Source: Cyanophora paradoxa (lineage: Eukaryota > Glaucocystophyceae > Cyanophorales > Cyanophoraceae). Taken from it: a stretch of 64,000 nucleotides of DNA. The DNA lies in the NCBI GenBank assembly GCA_004431415.1, contig QPMI01000495.1:86001-150000 (forward strand), read 5' to 3'. The position numbers and the translations under genes were made by a program. This document shows, in pieces, positions 39,077-49,709 of this stretch. Every line of letters starts with the position of its first letter. The stretch's first letter is position 1. The notes below the pieces were generated by a model, which had not been told where the DNA came from, ran no database searches, and saw nothing but the letters and a program-made list of their open reading frames with translations.

Positions 39077-39826
39077 GATTTTCTACTGTAGACGCTCGAG
39101 CTTTGCCATAAGCTCTACTCATCTTGCCATGGCCAATGCGTTCAGCGTAGACAAGTGAGCTAGCGGCTAGTTGACTGCATCTGTGACCTACGCATGTGTG
39201 GGCTATACGTAGGAAGGTAGACGAGAATGGAGTCCCTGTCCTGTCCTTCAGCTTCCTAGTTAGCTATAGTTCGGCAGCTAGCCTAGTAGCACTGATAATG
39301 CCGTGTTCGAATTCAAAGCCCTGTACATGTGCACAGTAAGTTGTATGCCTTAGATTTAATTTAATTTCGCTGAGTCCGAATTTTCAGGTTGGACAAGAAG
39401 GTTAACGCCGTGACTCAGTGACGTTAACCTCAGGCCGCGCGCAGTTCCGCATGCGCAGCCCGGGAGCCTGGCAGCTGAATCTTGAATAATATTCTATGAT
39501 ATTAATCAGACCGCGCCGCGTGGGGCCACGTGCACCGGTACCGCCATTCGTTGAAGTTAACATTAAATATAACTTGGCCCGTACGTGTGCACGTGCAGCA
39601 GTCCTAGTCACTGTGGCACCGGGTACCAGTTAATGTGATCCGAGTCGCCTTGTGCTAGCATACCCGGTTTTCACAGCAAAACAGGAGCTGCGGCGCCCGC
39701 GGTGCCCGAGCCGCTTCAGTTGCTCCCTGCCCCTTCAGGCTTCCCCTACGATCACATGCATGATCCGCTGATAAATGAAACCCATGCAAGTGCGATTATC
39801 CAACCACAACGTCATGGTCCATCGAC
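39077..39826. other. Intergenic spacer with one copy of the GCGTTCAGCGTAGA repeat
   Basis: 750 bases between convergent genes. A repeat head at 39138 is followed by ACGTAGGAAGG at about 39211. The remainder is short palindromes (AGCTAGC, GCACGTGC) and A+T-rich stretches. No gene was seen. Confidence 0.5.
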
Positions 39827-42800
39827 TCACTTGGACTCGTTCACTGCAGCAATCGGTCAAACAGGGAAACATCCAAAACAAGCCTGGCTTACGGAAATCA
39901 AAGTCGTCATCGTCCACAACCGGTGCGGCAGCAGGCGACCCCGATGGCGCAGGAACATCCTTCAAAATGTCGTCCACTGACGAGGGAAATGCATGTAAGC
40001 AGAAGGCATCACTTCAATAAGGAGCACTAACCATCGAAGTCATCTGCCTCCGCTGCTGGTTGCGCGGGCTTTACTGGTGTGGCCGCTGCCAGGGCAGCTG
40101 CTGTCACTTTAGGCGAAGGGGGAGCAGCAGCTGGCGATGTTGGTGCTGGAGCCGGAGCAGGTGTGGCGGCAGAGGGTGCAGCAGGGGTAGGGGCGGGAGC
40201 AGGGGCGGGCTTGGGGACAGGAGCGGGTTCAGGAGCCTTCACAGGAGGAGTTTCTTTGGGTGAAGGTGGAGCCTTCAGGGGGCTTGGCTCCTTATCCTCC
40301 ACGGCTGCAGGTGCGGATGCACTTGGCACAGATGGAGGGCTTGGAGGGGGCTCTGGGCGAGAGCTCAAGATGGCCTTGGCTTCGCCCAGCACATCGAGCG
40401 ACAAATCTGTTCACCAATAAGCAAGGGCATAGCGAAGCAGGCTCTTGAATGCGTACCATCAACATGCTCGGGGTATGAGGAAGCTAGAGGGAGATTCTCC
40501 CTGCGGCCCTTGAAAATAGACTCGGCTTGGAGAGCCTGTGGACACGTTAAGACCGGGCTTCACGCGCACTGACAATCTGGGAGCATATGTACCACGGTGA
40601 AGTCTGCAAACAAGTTGGGGGACGTTGCTGGGTCTGCAACGCTTGCTGCAATTCGCTCATTAATCTTCGATAGGTCCTCCTTCCAGAGCTTGACAATCCG
40701 AGAGACTTGGCTGCACACCCTAGTTAATACGACAAACGGAGCCTAGCACAGCAGAAAACATGCCTTGGTGCATATGTTCTTGCCATGAATGCAGCTTCAG
40801 GGATGCGGTTGGTCGCAATGAGCAGCTCCAGGCAGTCCTCGAGCTTCCCAAGGAGAAGGAGGGCAGCAAACGCGACGTTGTTCTTGCCTTGATCCTTTGC
40901 CAGCTTGGCGAGAGCCACCATACCTTCCGCATTGCCCGTAGACGAATGGATGAGCAGGAGGCCATTTAGGTCTTGTGCCTTCGTTAAGCACTCCTCTGCC
41001 AGAGTAAGCTGCAAACAGCATGTAAGCAGATATCGTGACAACGAAAAAAACTGAAAAACCATGCACGTTTGAAGATGCGAGGGCCAGGTCACCAAGCTGC
41101 TTCCACTTCGCCTCTGATTCAGATTCCAGAACAATGTTGTACGCAGCATCCAAGCGCCCCAGCTGAATGGCTATGTCGAACTTGAAGTCGGGATCGGTTG
41201 CGACGTGAAGCGCCTGCTCCTTGAGGCCCTGTGACTCCAGGAAGCGAGCAACTTTGTTGTACTCGGATACGGGAATTGAGGGGAGGATCTTGTCTGCAGC
41301 CTCGAAGTCCCTCCTGACGACAGCTGTCTTGTACTCCAAAACGCTCTGCAGGAGCTGGTGGCTGATAACGTTGAAGTCCTTGTCGATGAGGTACAGGCGG
41401 TTGGTAGCAGGGAGGTAGCCAAGGAGGTACATACGGCTGCAGATAGGAGTAAGCTGCAATGCCAAACAGAGGAGAAGGACAGAAGATGTGTCGAGGAAAA
41501 CTGACCGGTCAAGGTGGAACAGAGTGGTGACCTCGCCACCAACGCAATAGTTAATGCGTTGACTGGAGGTTGTGTAGAGGAAGCAGTCTCCAACCCAGCG
41601 GCCTGTGCGCACACTGAACATCGTTGGTGTCAGTGCTATGTTAAGCTGACAGCCTGGTTCACACAAACTGACATACCGATCAGAAACTTCATGGAGGAGG
41701 TCGAAGGCCGAATCGATGCCGTCATCCGGGATCTGGACGCCAGCCTCTAGCACACGGGAAACCAGCTCGCGGTCGTACTTGAGGATGTAAAAAGATGTGT
41801 CGGTGGTGATGACGACGAGCTGGCCATTATCGCTCCAGAAAACCTGCTTAGCAGCAACGTCGATGCGACGGACAAGTCGGCACTCATCCCAGTCGTAGAA
41901 ACAGATGAAGTCCTGGCCCTTCACCCCAAGCAGAGTGCCTGCAGATATGGAGATGACGAGTTACAACAAGCATGAAATAGAGGCACAGAGTAGCACACAC
42001 CCCCGCAGATGCCATCGGCTGAGAACGCCGGCTTGAAGGACTTCTTCTCCTTGAAATCTTTGAAGACTTTCACCTTCGTCGTGCTCTCGCGGACCGCGTA
42101 GCTGAAACAATCGAGTCAGCTCACTGAATCTGCTCCTAGTGGGAAAAACACGCACTCTCCCGATTCATCTGCCCAGACAAAGTCAAGTGCTTGGCCGAAG
42201 GTCTTGTTGCGGAACTGTAGAGCCGTGTAGATAATGTACTCGCCATCGCCGCAAACCACAACGAAGCGGCCGTTGGAGTTGTGCTTCATGTGCTGAGGGA
42301 AAATTTCGCAGCTGCCGAGATCCTTGCTGGGGAGCGGAAGCCGTTCGCCATCGACCAACTCAGAATCTGAAGGCTTGCTTCAGCACCAGTTCAAACCCAA
42401 ATCGACATCCGATAACAGACCTTGGACAGCCTTCAAGTTCACGGTCTGCACTTCATTGTGCTTGGCCCAGATAACCTTGCCCGTGGGATCCATACTGGCT
42501 ACTGGCTCCTCACGCCCAATCTGTGAATTCCGGTTAAAAAAGCCCACAACGTCGTGAAGGCGAGGTAACGCAAGGCAACAAACCTTGATCATAATGGAGC
42601 CCTCGTCATATCCAAGCGCGACCTTGTTCGTGCCCTTGAGCACCCCAATCGCCCAGACGCGCTCCATCGCATAATTGAGTGTGCTCTCCAACCGATAGGT
42701 GCTGGAGTGCCACACTCGAACAGTCCCGTCTTCCGAGCCCGAGAGAATAATCGGAAGATCCGGGTGGAAAGCGACTGCTGACACGTTGTGTGTGTGGCCC

Positions 42801-43885
42801 TCGAGAGTCTGCACGCAGGTCTTCGTCGTGTAATCCCACACTTTGACAAGCCTGCAAGTAGACCGGCCGGTAAGGACATGCAAAGGGCAGAAAGAAACAC
42901 AAATGCACTTGTCGTCGGCGCCGGTCACAAGGTAAGGCTTGTCGCCGCCGGCATAGTAGTCCACGCAATTCACGCCCTTGTCGTGGCCCTCGAGCGTGAA
43001 GTTGGTCTGAGACGAGCCGATGGACCAGACCTGCTCAAGCTGGTTCAGTTCACGGGTGCCGGCCTCTTCAAGCAATGCACCTTGATTGTGCGGTCCAGCG
43101 AGGCCGATGCGAACGTGTTCGGATCCTTCGGGTTGAAGGCCACCTGCATGACGTAGTGCGTGTGGCCCTCGAAGACCTGGGTGTTCGTCCAGTTCTTTTC
43201 CCAGTCCCAAAGCTTGATAAGCATATCATCCGAAGAAGAGAGGATCAGCGGCAGCGTTGGGTGCACGGCGATGCAACGGATGTAGTCCGAGTGCGCCTCG
43301 AAAGTCTGGGACGCGCTGACTCAAACATCGCTGCCGACGAGCGGCCGCGCAAAACCCCTCGAATCTATGTACCTTCACTTTCTCCATCGTGTTGTAGTTG
43401 TACACGCGGATGTACATATCGTCGGAGCCGCAGATGATCCATTGCTTCCTGCACGTCCCCGACCCTTCAGCTAAGCTCTGACTCCTTCCCGCACGCAAAC
43501 GAACCGCGGAATGAACTTCGCCGCACGGACCGGCAGCTCAGTGACCTCGAATGACTTCACGAGGGCCTGTCGGCGGGCTCAGCGGGATTGGGCGGTGCTA
43601 AATGGGACCAAGAGCTCGCCTGCGTGCTATAGTTCCAGATGTAAACATTCCCGTTGTAGAGGGCAGCCAGAAGCCACGGCTCCGTAGGGTGCACATCCAC
43701 ACACTTTACACGGTCGGATCTCGCGGATAGCTTCCGCTTGATACTGCGGAGAGGTGGCCGCGTCAGCGGGAATCGGGCGAAACTTGGACGGGGAAGGCCG
43801 ACGCTCACTCGAGGCGCAGCGGCTGCGAGAGGGACGAACGTATCAGCCGAGGGACAGCGAGAGGGGCGAAACGGGAACGCACCAT
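39827..43885 (-). CDS. COPB2: Coatomer subunit beta-prime (COPB2)
   Basis: A WD40/alpha-solenoid subunit of the COPI coat for Golgi-to-ER vesicles. Exon 1 is the ATG alone (43883-43885) and exon 2 is 14 bases (43809-43822); together with exon 3 they read [19 protein letters not shown], identical in plan to the animal start. WD repeats follow: [86 protein letters not shown] and [20 protein letters not shown]. Then [21 protein letters not shown], [39 protein letters not shown] and [10 protein letters not shown]. The C-terminus is an unusual Pro/Ala/Lys-rich tail. The final join may use a GC donor, giving a stop at 39827; unspliced it would run to 39735. Confidence 0.95.
43809..43822 (-). other. 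COPB2: 14-nt microexon of COPB2
   Basis: The exon lies between a CGCAG acceptor and a GTGAG donor. With the ATG-only first exon it encodes residues 2-5 (PLRL) plus two bases of the next codon. The conserved coatomer N-terminus is readable only if this exon is used. Confidence 0.8.
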
Positions 43886-44069
43886 GGCGCCTCAGTCACC
43901 GCACGACGAAAGGCGAGCAGGAGGGGTACGCGGCGTTATTGACGATCGGGGTTTCCGTAGCGTCTCCATGTGCGTGCGGCCCGAGCGAGCAGCCCGCCTG
44001 CCTCGCGCGGTGCTGTCCATCGTTCTCACTTGTTGCCGACGCGCAGCGAGGACCGGCAACGAACGCGAG
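43886..44069. promoter_or_regulatory. Short divergent promoter region, COPB2 / eS12
   Basis: Only 184 bases separate the two start codons. No TATA box is obvious. CTCGCACGG-type GC-rich sequence and a ribosomal-protein gene on one side suggest a shared constitutive promoter. Confidence 0.4.
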
Positions 44070-44719
44070 ATGGCGGACGAAGTTATCCAGGCGAGCCGGG
44101 CCCTGCATATCCTGGCTGAGCTAGTCCGCTTATCTTCTCTCGCAGGAGGGCGAGGCGGCCCCGTCCGGCACCATGGACGTGATGACTGGTTAGCGGCGGG
44201 GATGCGATCGCGCCGGTGCCGTGGGTCCGGCGCGCTCACCTGTCCGGCAGCTCTCAAGGAGGTCCTCAAGAAGGCCATGGTTGTTGATGGCCTCAAGCGC
44301 GGCCTGCACGAGTGCGCCAAGGCGCTCGACCAGCGCAGCGCTCAGCTCTGCGTGCTCGCGGCGAACGTGAACGAGCCGGCATACACCCGCCTCGTCGAGG
44401 CCCTGTGCGCTGAGCACGGCATCAACCTCATCAAGGCGCGCACTGCCGCGCCCTGCCTCGCCCCACCCTGCCGCCTTTGCGATCATACCCGCGCGCGTCA
44501 GGTTCCCGAGAACAAGCAGCTCGGCGAGTGGGTCGGCCTTTGCAAGATCGACAAGGAGGGCAACGCCCGCAAGGTCGTTGGGTGCTCGTGCGCCGTCATC
44601 ACCAACTTCGGTGCGCAGAAATGTTTTTGGCTCCGATCGCACTTCGATTGAGCTTGCTCTCCGCAGGTGAGGAGTCGGAGGCCCGCCACGTGCTCATGGA
44701 GTACCTCAAGAAGCGCTAA
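44070..44719 (+). CDS. RPS12: 40S ribosomal protein eS12
   Basis: A small-subunit ribosomal protein of the cytosol. The spliced frame is [107 protein letters not shown] and [16 protein letters not shown]. Length is about 140 residues, as usual. Four introns; two of them (44091-44145 after ATCCAG, 44436-44501 after ATCAAG) have GC instead of GT donors, and the reading frame demands these borders. Confidence 0.96.
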
Positions 44720-45131
44720 ACAAAATCTTGCGCATGCCTTGATCGTTGCTTCTTGTTCTTGAACGGAAATCCACCCTGGTCTGCATGGGCTGTTTAGAGA
44801 GGGATTTCTAGGTGCAAGTTTATTATCAGAGCTCGAAGAGGCATTCATCACTGGGCATCGAATTCGTGATTAGACTGGATCCGGAATTTACAGCGCTAGC
44901 TGTCGAAGAGCTGCTGAAGTACTCGATCATAGTACCAGTTCTTTTGAAGCATTTCACTGCGCATATACTGCTCTTCAGCTTCAGAACAGCTCGAGCTCGC
45001 CATGCATGTGGCCACGCACGCTGTGTGACAACTCCCGCGTGCTGTACCCCAACACAGCCGGTCTTCGCGGTCTAGCTTCGTCGCTTGTGTCCGAGCGCGC
45101 GCCCAGTCGGTGCCGATCAGTTTGTGGAGCG
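44720..45131. other. Intergenic, nothing recognised
   Basis: 412 bases between two genes on the same strand, holding the eS12 3' UTR and the mS23 promoter. No further gene was supported. Confidence 0.4.
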
Positions 45132-45943
45132 ATGATCCGCAAGGGACGGTGCGCGCTAGGTCGACGGCGGCGCCGGCGCCGGTCCGCCGCAAGTGCCGAC
45201 GCGCCGGCGCAGGCTCAAGTATGATCCCAATCTGTACCAAAGAGTGGCAAACTTCATGAAGGCGGGCGTTGAAGCGCCGGCGTGGTACAAGGCCGCGGAG
45301 CGGAACCCGCCCGACGCGATCCGGCCGCGGGCGCCAAAGCCGCCGATTATCACGTTCCCTTATGATAAGCTTATCGCCGAATACCAGCGCAAGCACGCGC
45401 TCGGGTGCGCGCTCCCGGGGTTTATGGCGCTTCCTGGCTGAAGCGCAACCTGCAGGACGACGCGCCAGGAGGAGGCGTTCCGTTTCCTCGACGAGGCACC
45501 GCCCGCAAGGATGCAGCTTTTCGTCACTCGTCAGATGGAGCTCATGGAGAGTGGCCTCGGTGAGAAGGAGGCATACAGAAAGGCATGCTGCCGCGGTCCC
45601 GAGCCCGCGCGCCCTCCGTAACCGGCTGCTCAGACCGAACTGGAGTTTCTGAAGGAGGACTGGCAGCTTCAGGTCGAAGTAGAAGTCGCGTCGGGGCAGG
45701 TGCACCAGCCACGCGCCACTCCGGCAATACATTGAGAGCTCACTTTATTTTATCCAATAGAGCATGGAGTTCGGCGGCCTGCGCGGCAAGACGGCAGCGG
45801 AGCAGATTCAGGAGCAGGAGGAGCTCGCCCTTGCCAGAGGAAATCTGTCTAGAGAGGAAGTCCTGGCCCGACTCCGGAGTTTGCGCGAGGTCCGCAAGGT
45901 CGAGGTTGAGGACGATGAGGTTCCGGCAGCCCCAGCAAAGTAG
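45132..45943 (+). CDS. MRPS23: Mitochondrial small-subunit ribosomal protein mS23 (MRPS23/RSM25 family)
   Basis: MIRKGR splices to LKYDPNLYQRVANFMKAG, then APAWYKAAERNPPDAI, KPPIITFPYDKLIAEYQRKH, QEEAFRFLDEAPPAR and MQLFVTRQMELMESGLGEKE. The AG.x(2-4).PAWY...PP start and the R.KH then PPAR...E followed by an acidic/helical end fit mS23 of yeast, plants and animals. An intron at 45583-45633 has a GC donor. Next comes TELEFLKEDWQLQVEVEVAS and, after another intron ending ATCCAATAG, a last exon SMEFGGLRGKTAAEQIQEQE ending VPAAPAK (stop 45941-45943). The final join is my choice: reading through would stop at about 45736 instead. No long targeting peptide is visible, as is common in this family. 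Confidence 0.78.
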
Positions 45944-45965
45944 ATTAATATACAGCTTTGACTTC

Positions 45966-46245
45966 GCGTTCAGCGTAGATACGCGATATGCATATGCATC
46001 TAGATCTGCATCTTGCTGCACATTGCTATAGGAAGGTGCGGTTCTCGCCGTTGCCAGTCAACGTCCGGCTGTCCCCTCCCCTCCCTTCCCTCCTCACCCG
46101 CACGGCCTAAGCCGCGCGCGTGACGGGGGCATCATCGCGCGCGTCGTCAGTGGGCTGTGGGAGTTTCTGCGTGTTCCTGGGAGTTGGGGCAGCCTCATTG
46201 AGTTCTAATCGGCCTGCGCCGTGGGCGCGAAAGGTGTCAGGTCGA
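45966..46245. repeat. Dispersed repeat R1, copy 2
   Basis: Begins GCGTTCAGCGTAGA at 45966. TAGGAAGGTGCGG at about 46031 and CTCGCCGTTGCC follow, and then a GC-rich body of about 200 bases that matches 47352-47635 in order with gaps. It directly follows the mS23 stop codon. Confidence 0.7.
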
Positions 46246-46384
46246 CGTTCACATAGATGCAGCTAGGTCACGATCAGCTCAGCAAGAATGACGCTTACAA
46301 ATGCAGCGAGCTAGCTAGCTTTCTACGTTGAACGCAAGATGTCGCCGGGCTCAAGAGTTAGCGAGCCCATCCTGAGCTGCCGTC

Positions 46385-46806
46385 CTACTTTGGAAAGTCT
46401 GCTCTCAGCATCGGATTTTGCCTGAAATGCCCTTCCTCGGTGCGCTGCCTTGCCTTCTTCTTCTCGGTGGCCCGGCAGAGCCCGTTCGTGCCGCGGAAGA
46501 TCTGCGCCGAGCGTCATGCGCTTCGAGCGCCCCGGCGCGCATGCACAGCAGACCTTGCCTCGTCGCGTGCGAGGGTCGCCACGCCCCCCAAGCTCTGCAC
46601 GGGCGTGAGGCGGAGGAGGCGATTGTGCCACGGATAGCTAGCATCGGCAAACCGATGGACTCGTACAGGGCGTCCGCGCTCTGTATCGCAGATGTCGATA
46701 GCGGCCGCATATGCAATCTCGCCGCTGACGACGACGACGCCTCGACGACGCCGAGCAAGCCCGCGCCAGCCCGCGCAAGGGAGCGCACCGCCGCAAGCGC
46801 TTGCAT
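46385..46806 (-). CDS. Small protein with a mitochondrial-type leader, unrecognised
   Basis: The ATG at 46806 opens MQALAAVRSLARAGAGLLGV and RLHMRPLSTSAI, a basic amphipathic leader with an R-x-LSTSA end typical of mitochondrial import. ADALYESIGLPMLAIRG follows. An intron of about 100 bases with a gtgcag donor and CGCAG acceptor (46506-46605 region) is likely. Downstream, two frames are open: one gives IFRGTNGLCRATEKKKARQ and HFRQNPMLRADFPK with a stop at 46385; the other is basic and stops at 46405. The first looks more protein-like but needs a different donor. A mitoribosomal or respiratory accessory protein would fit; I cannot name it. Confidence 0.45.
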
Positions 46807-47930
46807 CGCACTATTTGACCGGCGTGCTGTCTTCGCCGACAGCTATTGGACAGCTATTGGAGTTTGTGTGTGTGCTCCGGTACCCCTAAAGGCCCGGTTT
46901 ATAGTCGTCCCCCCCCCACATGTAGGAGGCGGGGGAAGACTTTGCAGCTAGCTTAGGCAGGTTACCTGTGGGGCATAAGCACTGCAGCTGGTAGCTCTCC
47001 TGTTTTCAGCAGCCTTTCCACTGCAATGTGTGCATTCCAGAGGGCTGTATCTGGGGGTGGGTTGTTCCAGCACACGTGTGCTTGCTCGTCATCATTTGAC
47101 GTCAGTTTCCCCCTGCATATCCAGTGTTATTTTTGAGCTCCTTAGCCTCCTCCAGTGCTCGTTTCCGTTGTGAAATGACGCTCCGGCGTGCCCGTGATCC
47201 ACTTGCAACTTCAGTGGCCTGTTCATTCTGACTAGTACTAGAGCTAGCGCTGGCTGCAGTCGCGGCCGAGTCCGAGAGCTGTAAAAGTGCCTGCACAGCT
47301 TCGATTTCGGGGTTTGTAATATTAATTGTGACAGCTATTGGAGTTGACACTGCGTTCAGCGTAGACAGAGCTAGCTAGCTGTGTACTACGCCTGTCTGGG
47401 TTACACGTAGGGAGGTGCGGCCCTCGCCGTTGCCGGCCCAGCCGTTCCCCCCCGAGACCCGTAAGGGGAGTAACGCTCCACCCCCGCACAGCCTATGGCC
47501 GCGCGCGTGTCGTGTGCAGCATCGCATCGTCGTTCTTGGGCGGTGGGAGTTCCTGCAGGCCCGGCGGGGCCGGGACCCGTCGGTAGCCTGCGCGCGGGGG
47601 GGCGGCGCACGCGCGGAAGGGGGTCAGATCGGAATTGAAGCGCCCTGAAATCGAAATCGAAGGCACGCACTCGGGGAAAGCGCGAAAGCGCGATCCCTCC
47701 CTGGTCGATTCTGCAGGGCGGCGGAAGCGCGCAGGGGGGGGCAGCGTTTCCGCAGCGTTTCCGCAGCCATCCTCACTGCACGCATCGCAGATGCAAGCAG
47801 ATTAGCACGCGACGCTGGGCCCGGGGCGACGCAGCCACGGAACGGACACTGTTGACTTGCTCGAGGGGTACGACAGCCCAACCGGCCAACCTTTGGAAGG
47901 CGTCTCGAATTCGACGCGCACACGTCGAAC
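46807..47930. other. Intergenic spacer with repeat R1
   Basis: 1.1 kb between divergent genes. It contains the short doubled word GACAGCTATTGG (46840-46860, again at 47330), R1 copy 3 (47352-47635) and GC-rich sequence up to the SAP-protein promoter. The minus-strand ORF at 47102-47350 starts with GTG, not ATG, and matches nothing I know. Confidence 0.5.
47352..47635. repeat. Dispersed repeat R1, copy 3
   Basis: Same head (GCGTTCAGCGTAGA) and same order of blocks as 45966-46245: GGAGGTGCGG, CTCGCCGTTGCC, CCGCACAGCC, GCCGCGCGCGTG, CAGCATCGC and GTGGGAGTTCCTG. The shorter copy at 39138 shares the first 80 bases only. Confidence 0.7.
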
Positions 47931-49132
47931 ATGTCGACGGAGGCCGAACTTAACGCCATGACAGTAGTGAAGCTGAAGGAGGCGAGTGCAGCGTTTTATC
48001 GCATCGCATCCCTTAGCTGGAGTAAAGCCCGCGTATCGCATCCCTTAGCTATAGATCGAACGCGCATCCTCTCTCGCCCGTTTCCTAGCTAGAACGCGCC
48101 AGCGCGCTCGACTGACCCGATGTGTAGCATGCTTCATCTCTCGGCATCTCCCTATCCGGGAAGACGAAGAAGGCCGAAATCGTCCAAACAATCCTTGAGG
48201 TCCGTGAATTCGTACGCGTGCTTCCGCATGGCGGGGCAGCAGCCCGACCCGGCCGGCCCCAGGCCACTGCGGCGGCTGAGGAAGAGACTACCGCGGAGCC
48301 GGCCGCCGCCGAGGAGACTGCCAACGAGGCTGCAGAGGCTGCTGAAGACCCCCCTGCAGCTGAAGGCTCAGCTGAAGCAAGCCCCGCGCCCCGCGCACCG
48401 GTTGGTAAAGAGGCTGCGCATGCAGTGACGGAATCCCAGAAGGCCCAGGCGCGAGCAGGTACGAATTGATTTAGCGCGGATTTGCATGGGGCTGACAGTC
48501 CCTTCTCAAAGCTCGTTTTGGCCTCCCGCCGAGCGAAGGTATCGCTCCACTTTTCCCCCTCAGTTTCCTCCGCGTGTTTCACGTTGGGTTCCTCTGACGC
48601 TTTTCGTCAGATCAAAAGTTGAAGAGCCGCGCAGAGAGATTCGGGGTTATTGCGCCGCAAGTTGCTAAAATAGGTGGGTGCTGCTTCGAACAGCCTTTCA
48701 TTTTGTAAAAAGCGTTTGGCTTGCAGTTGATGCTGAGAAACTGCAAGCGCGTGCTGAACGATTCAAGCTCGCGACACCCCAAACGGATGTGGACCTTGAT
48801 GCAAAGAAGGCAGCACGGGCGGCCAGGCAAGTCCACACAGTCGCCCACTAAGAACTCCAGTAATGAAGTCGGCAGGTTTGGAACTGCTTCGAGTGGTGAC
48901 GATGACTCCAAGAAAGCTCAGCGTGCAGCGAGGTGAGCTTGCTTTCAACACTTCAATTCATTCGGTACTGATTTAGTTCTTCAGATTCGGTACTGGTGCC
49001 TCCGGAGCAGCAAACGTGCCGGAAGCGGAACTTCAGAAACGAAAGGAGCGGGCGGAAAGGTTCCACGCAGGTGGTATTTCTTCTGAAGAGGCAGCCAAGA
49101 AGAAGGCCCGTGCAGAGCGTTTCAATGTGTGA
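47931..49132 (+). CDS. SARNP: SAP-domain RNA-export protein, SARNP/THO1-like
   Basis: A nuclear DNA/RNA-binding partner of the TREX mRNA-export complex. MSTEAELNAMTVVKLKE joins across an intron with a GC donor (47982-48127) to HASSLGISLSGKTKKAEIVQ, forming a complete SAP motif. An Ala/Glu-rich linker follows. The second half repeats the SARNP signature: KSRAERFGVIAPQ, QARAERFKLATPQ, AARAARRFG-type, RKERAERFHAGG and KKKARAERFNV at the C-terminus. This order (SAP domain, acidic linker, several ERF-G repeats) is diagnostic. Length is about 260 residues; human SARNP has 210. Confidence 0.88.
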
Positions 49133-49139
49133 GGACAAT

Positions 49140-49240
49140 GTCCGGGCTGTGTGGAATGTGCACTGTCGCAGTGTGCTGTGGGCCAGCCCACCAGCTAGCG
49201 GGCCAGCCCACCATCAAGCGGGCCAGCCGAGCCCTGCGTG
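49140..49240. repeat. Partial copy of dispersed repeat R2 body
   Basis: GTCCGGGCTGTGTGGAATGTG at 49140 matches the body of the R2 copies at 12470 and 54412 (CGGGCT..AAGTGTGGGATGTACACTG) and the following GGGCC.A.CCCACC. The terminal part of the repeat is absent here. Confidence 0.6.
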
Positions 49241-49489
49241 GCCCTCATTAAGAAGGGCAGTACTGCGCCTCTCCACGGCTACTACTAGGCTAGCTAGCTA
49301 CAGATGCCCCCACAAGGGAGGTGTGGCATCACGTTTTGCCCGGCAGTCACTACCGTCCATCCGGGTTTGATTATGCACAAATTTAGAGTAGCAGTGCCGA
49401 GGACACGGAAGCCCAGTCATCGGAAGAGGGAGAGAGAGATGAAGAGTCGGATGCCAACCCCTCAGAATCGGAGTCGGACGAAGCAAACT

Positions 49490-49672
49490 ACGATTACGTA
49501 ACGGAATCAGAGTTGCGATTACGATCGGAATCAGAGTTGCGATTACGATCGGAATCAGCAGAGTTGCGATTACGATCGGAATCAGAGTTGCGATTACGAT
49601 CGGAATCAGAGTTGCGATTACGATCGGAATCATGATCAGAGTTGCGATTACGATCGGAATCAGGGTTCGACC
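49490..49672. repeat. 24-bp tandem array, unit GATTACGATCGGAATCAGAG plus TTGC
   Basis: Six to seven copies in direct contact, with small insertions (GCA, ATGATC) in two of them. It ends about 40 bases before the Fanzor fragment's first exon. Confidence 0.92.
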
Positions 49673-49709
49673 CCCTCTGCCACGCGGTCTTGATGCTTAT
49701 TTTGCGCAG

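Noticed and set aside
45132..45943. Complex III subunit QCR7/UQCRB for the gene at 45.1 kb
   Set aside because: The APAWYKAAERNPPD and PPAR blocks fit mS23; the QCR7 core motifs are absent.
47102..47350. 82-codon minus-strand ORF
   Set aside because: Begins at GTG not ATG, overlaps the start of a dispersed repeat and resembles no family.
49490..49672. Regular 24-bp repeats resembling a CRISPR array
   Set aside because: The units abut directly with no unique spacers, and the host is eukaryotic. It is a minisatellite.
49670..49692. GGGTTCGACCCCC, a tRNA T-arm look-alike
   Set aside because: No matching acceptor, D-arm or anticodon arm upstream; that sequence is the tandem array.
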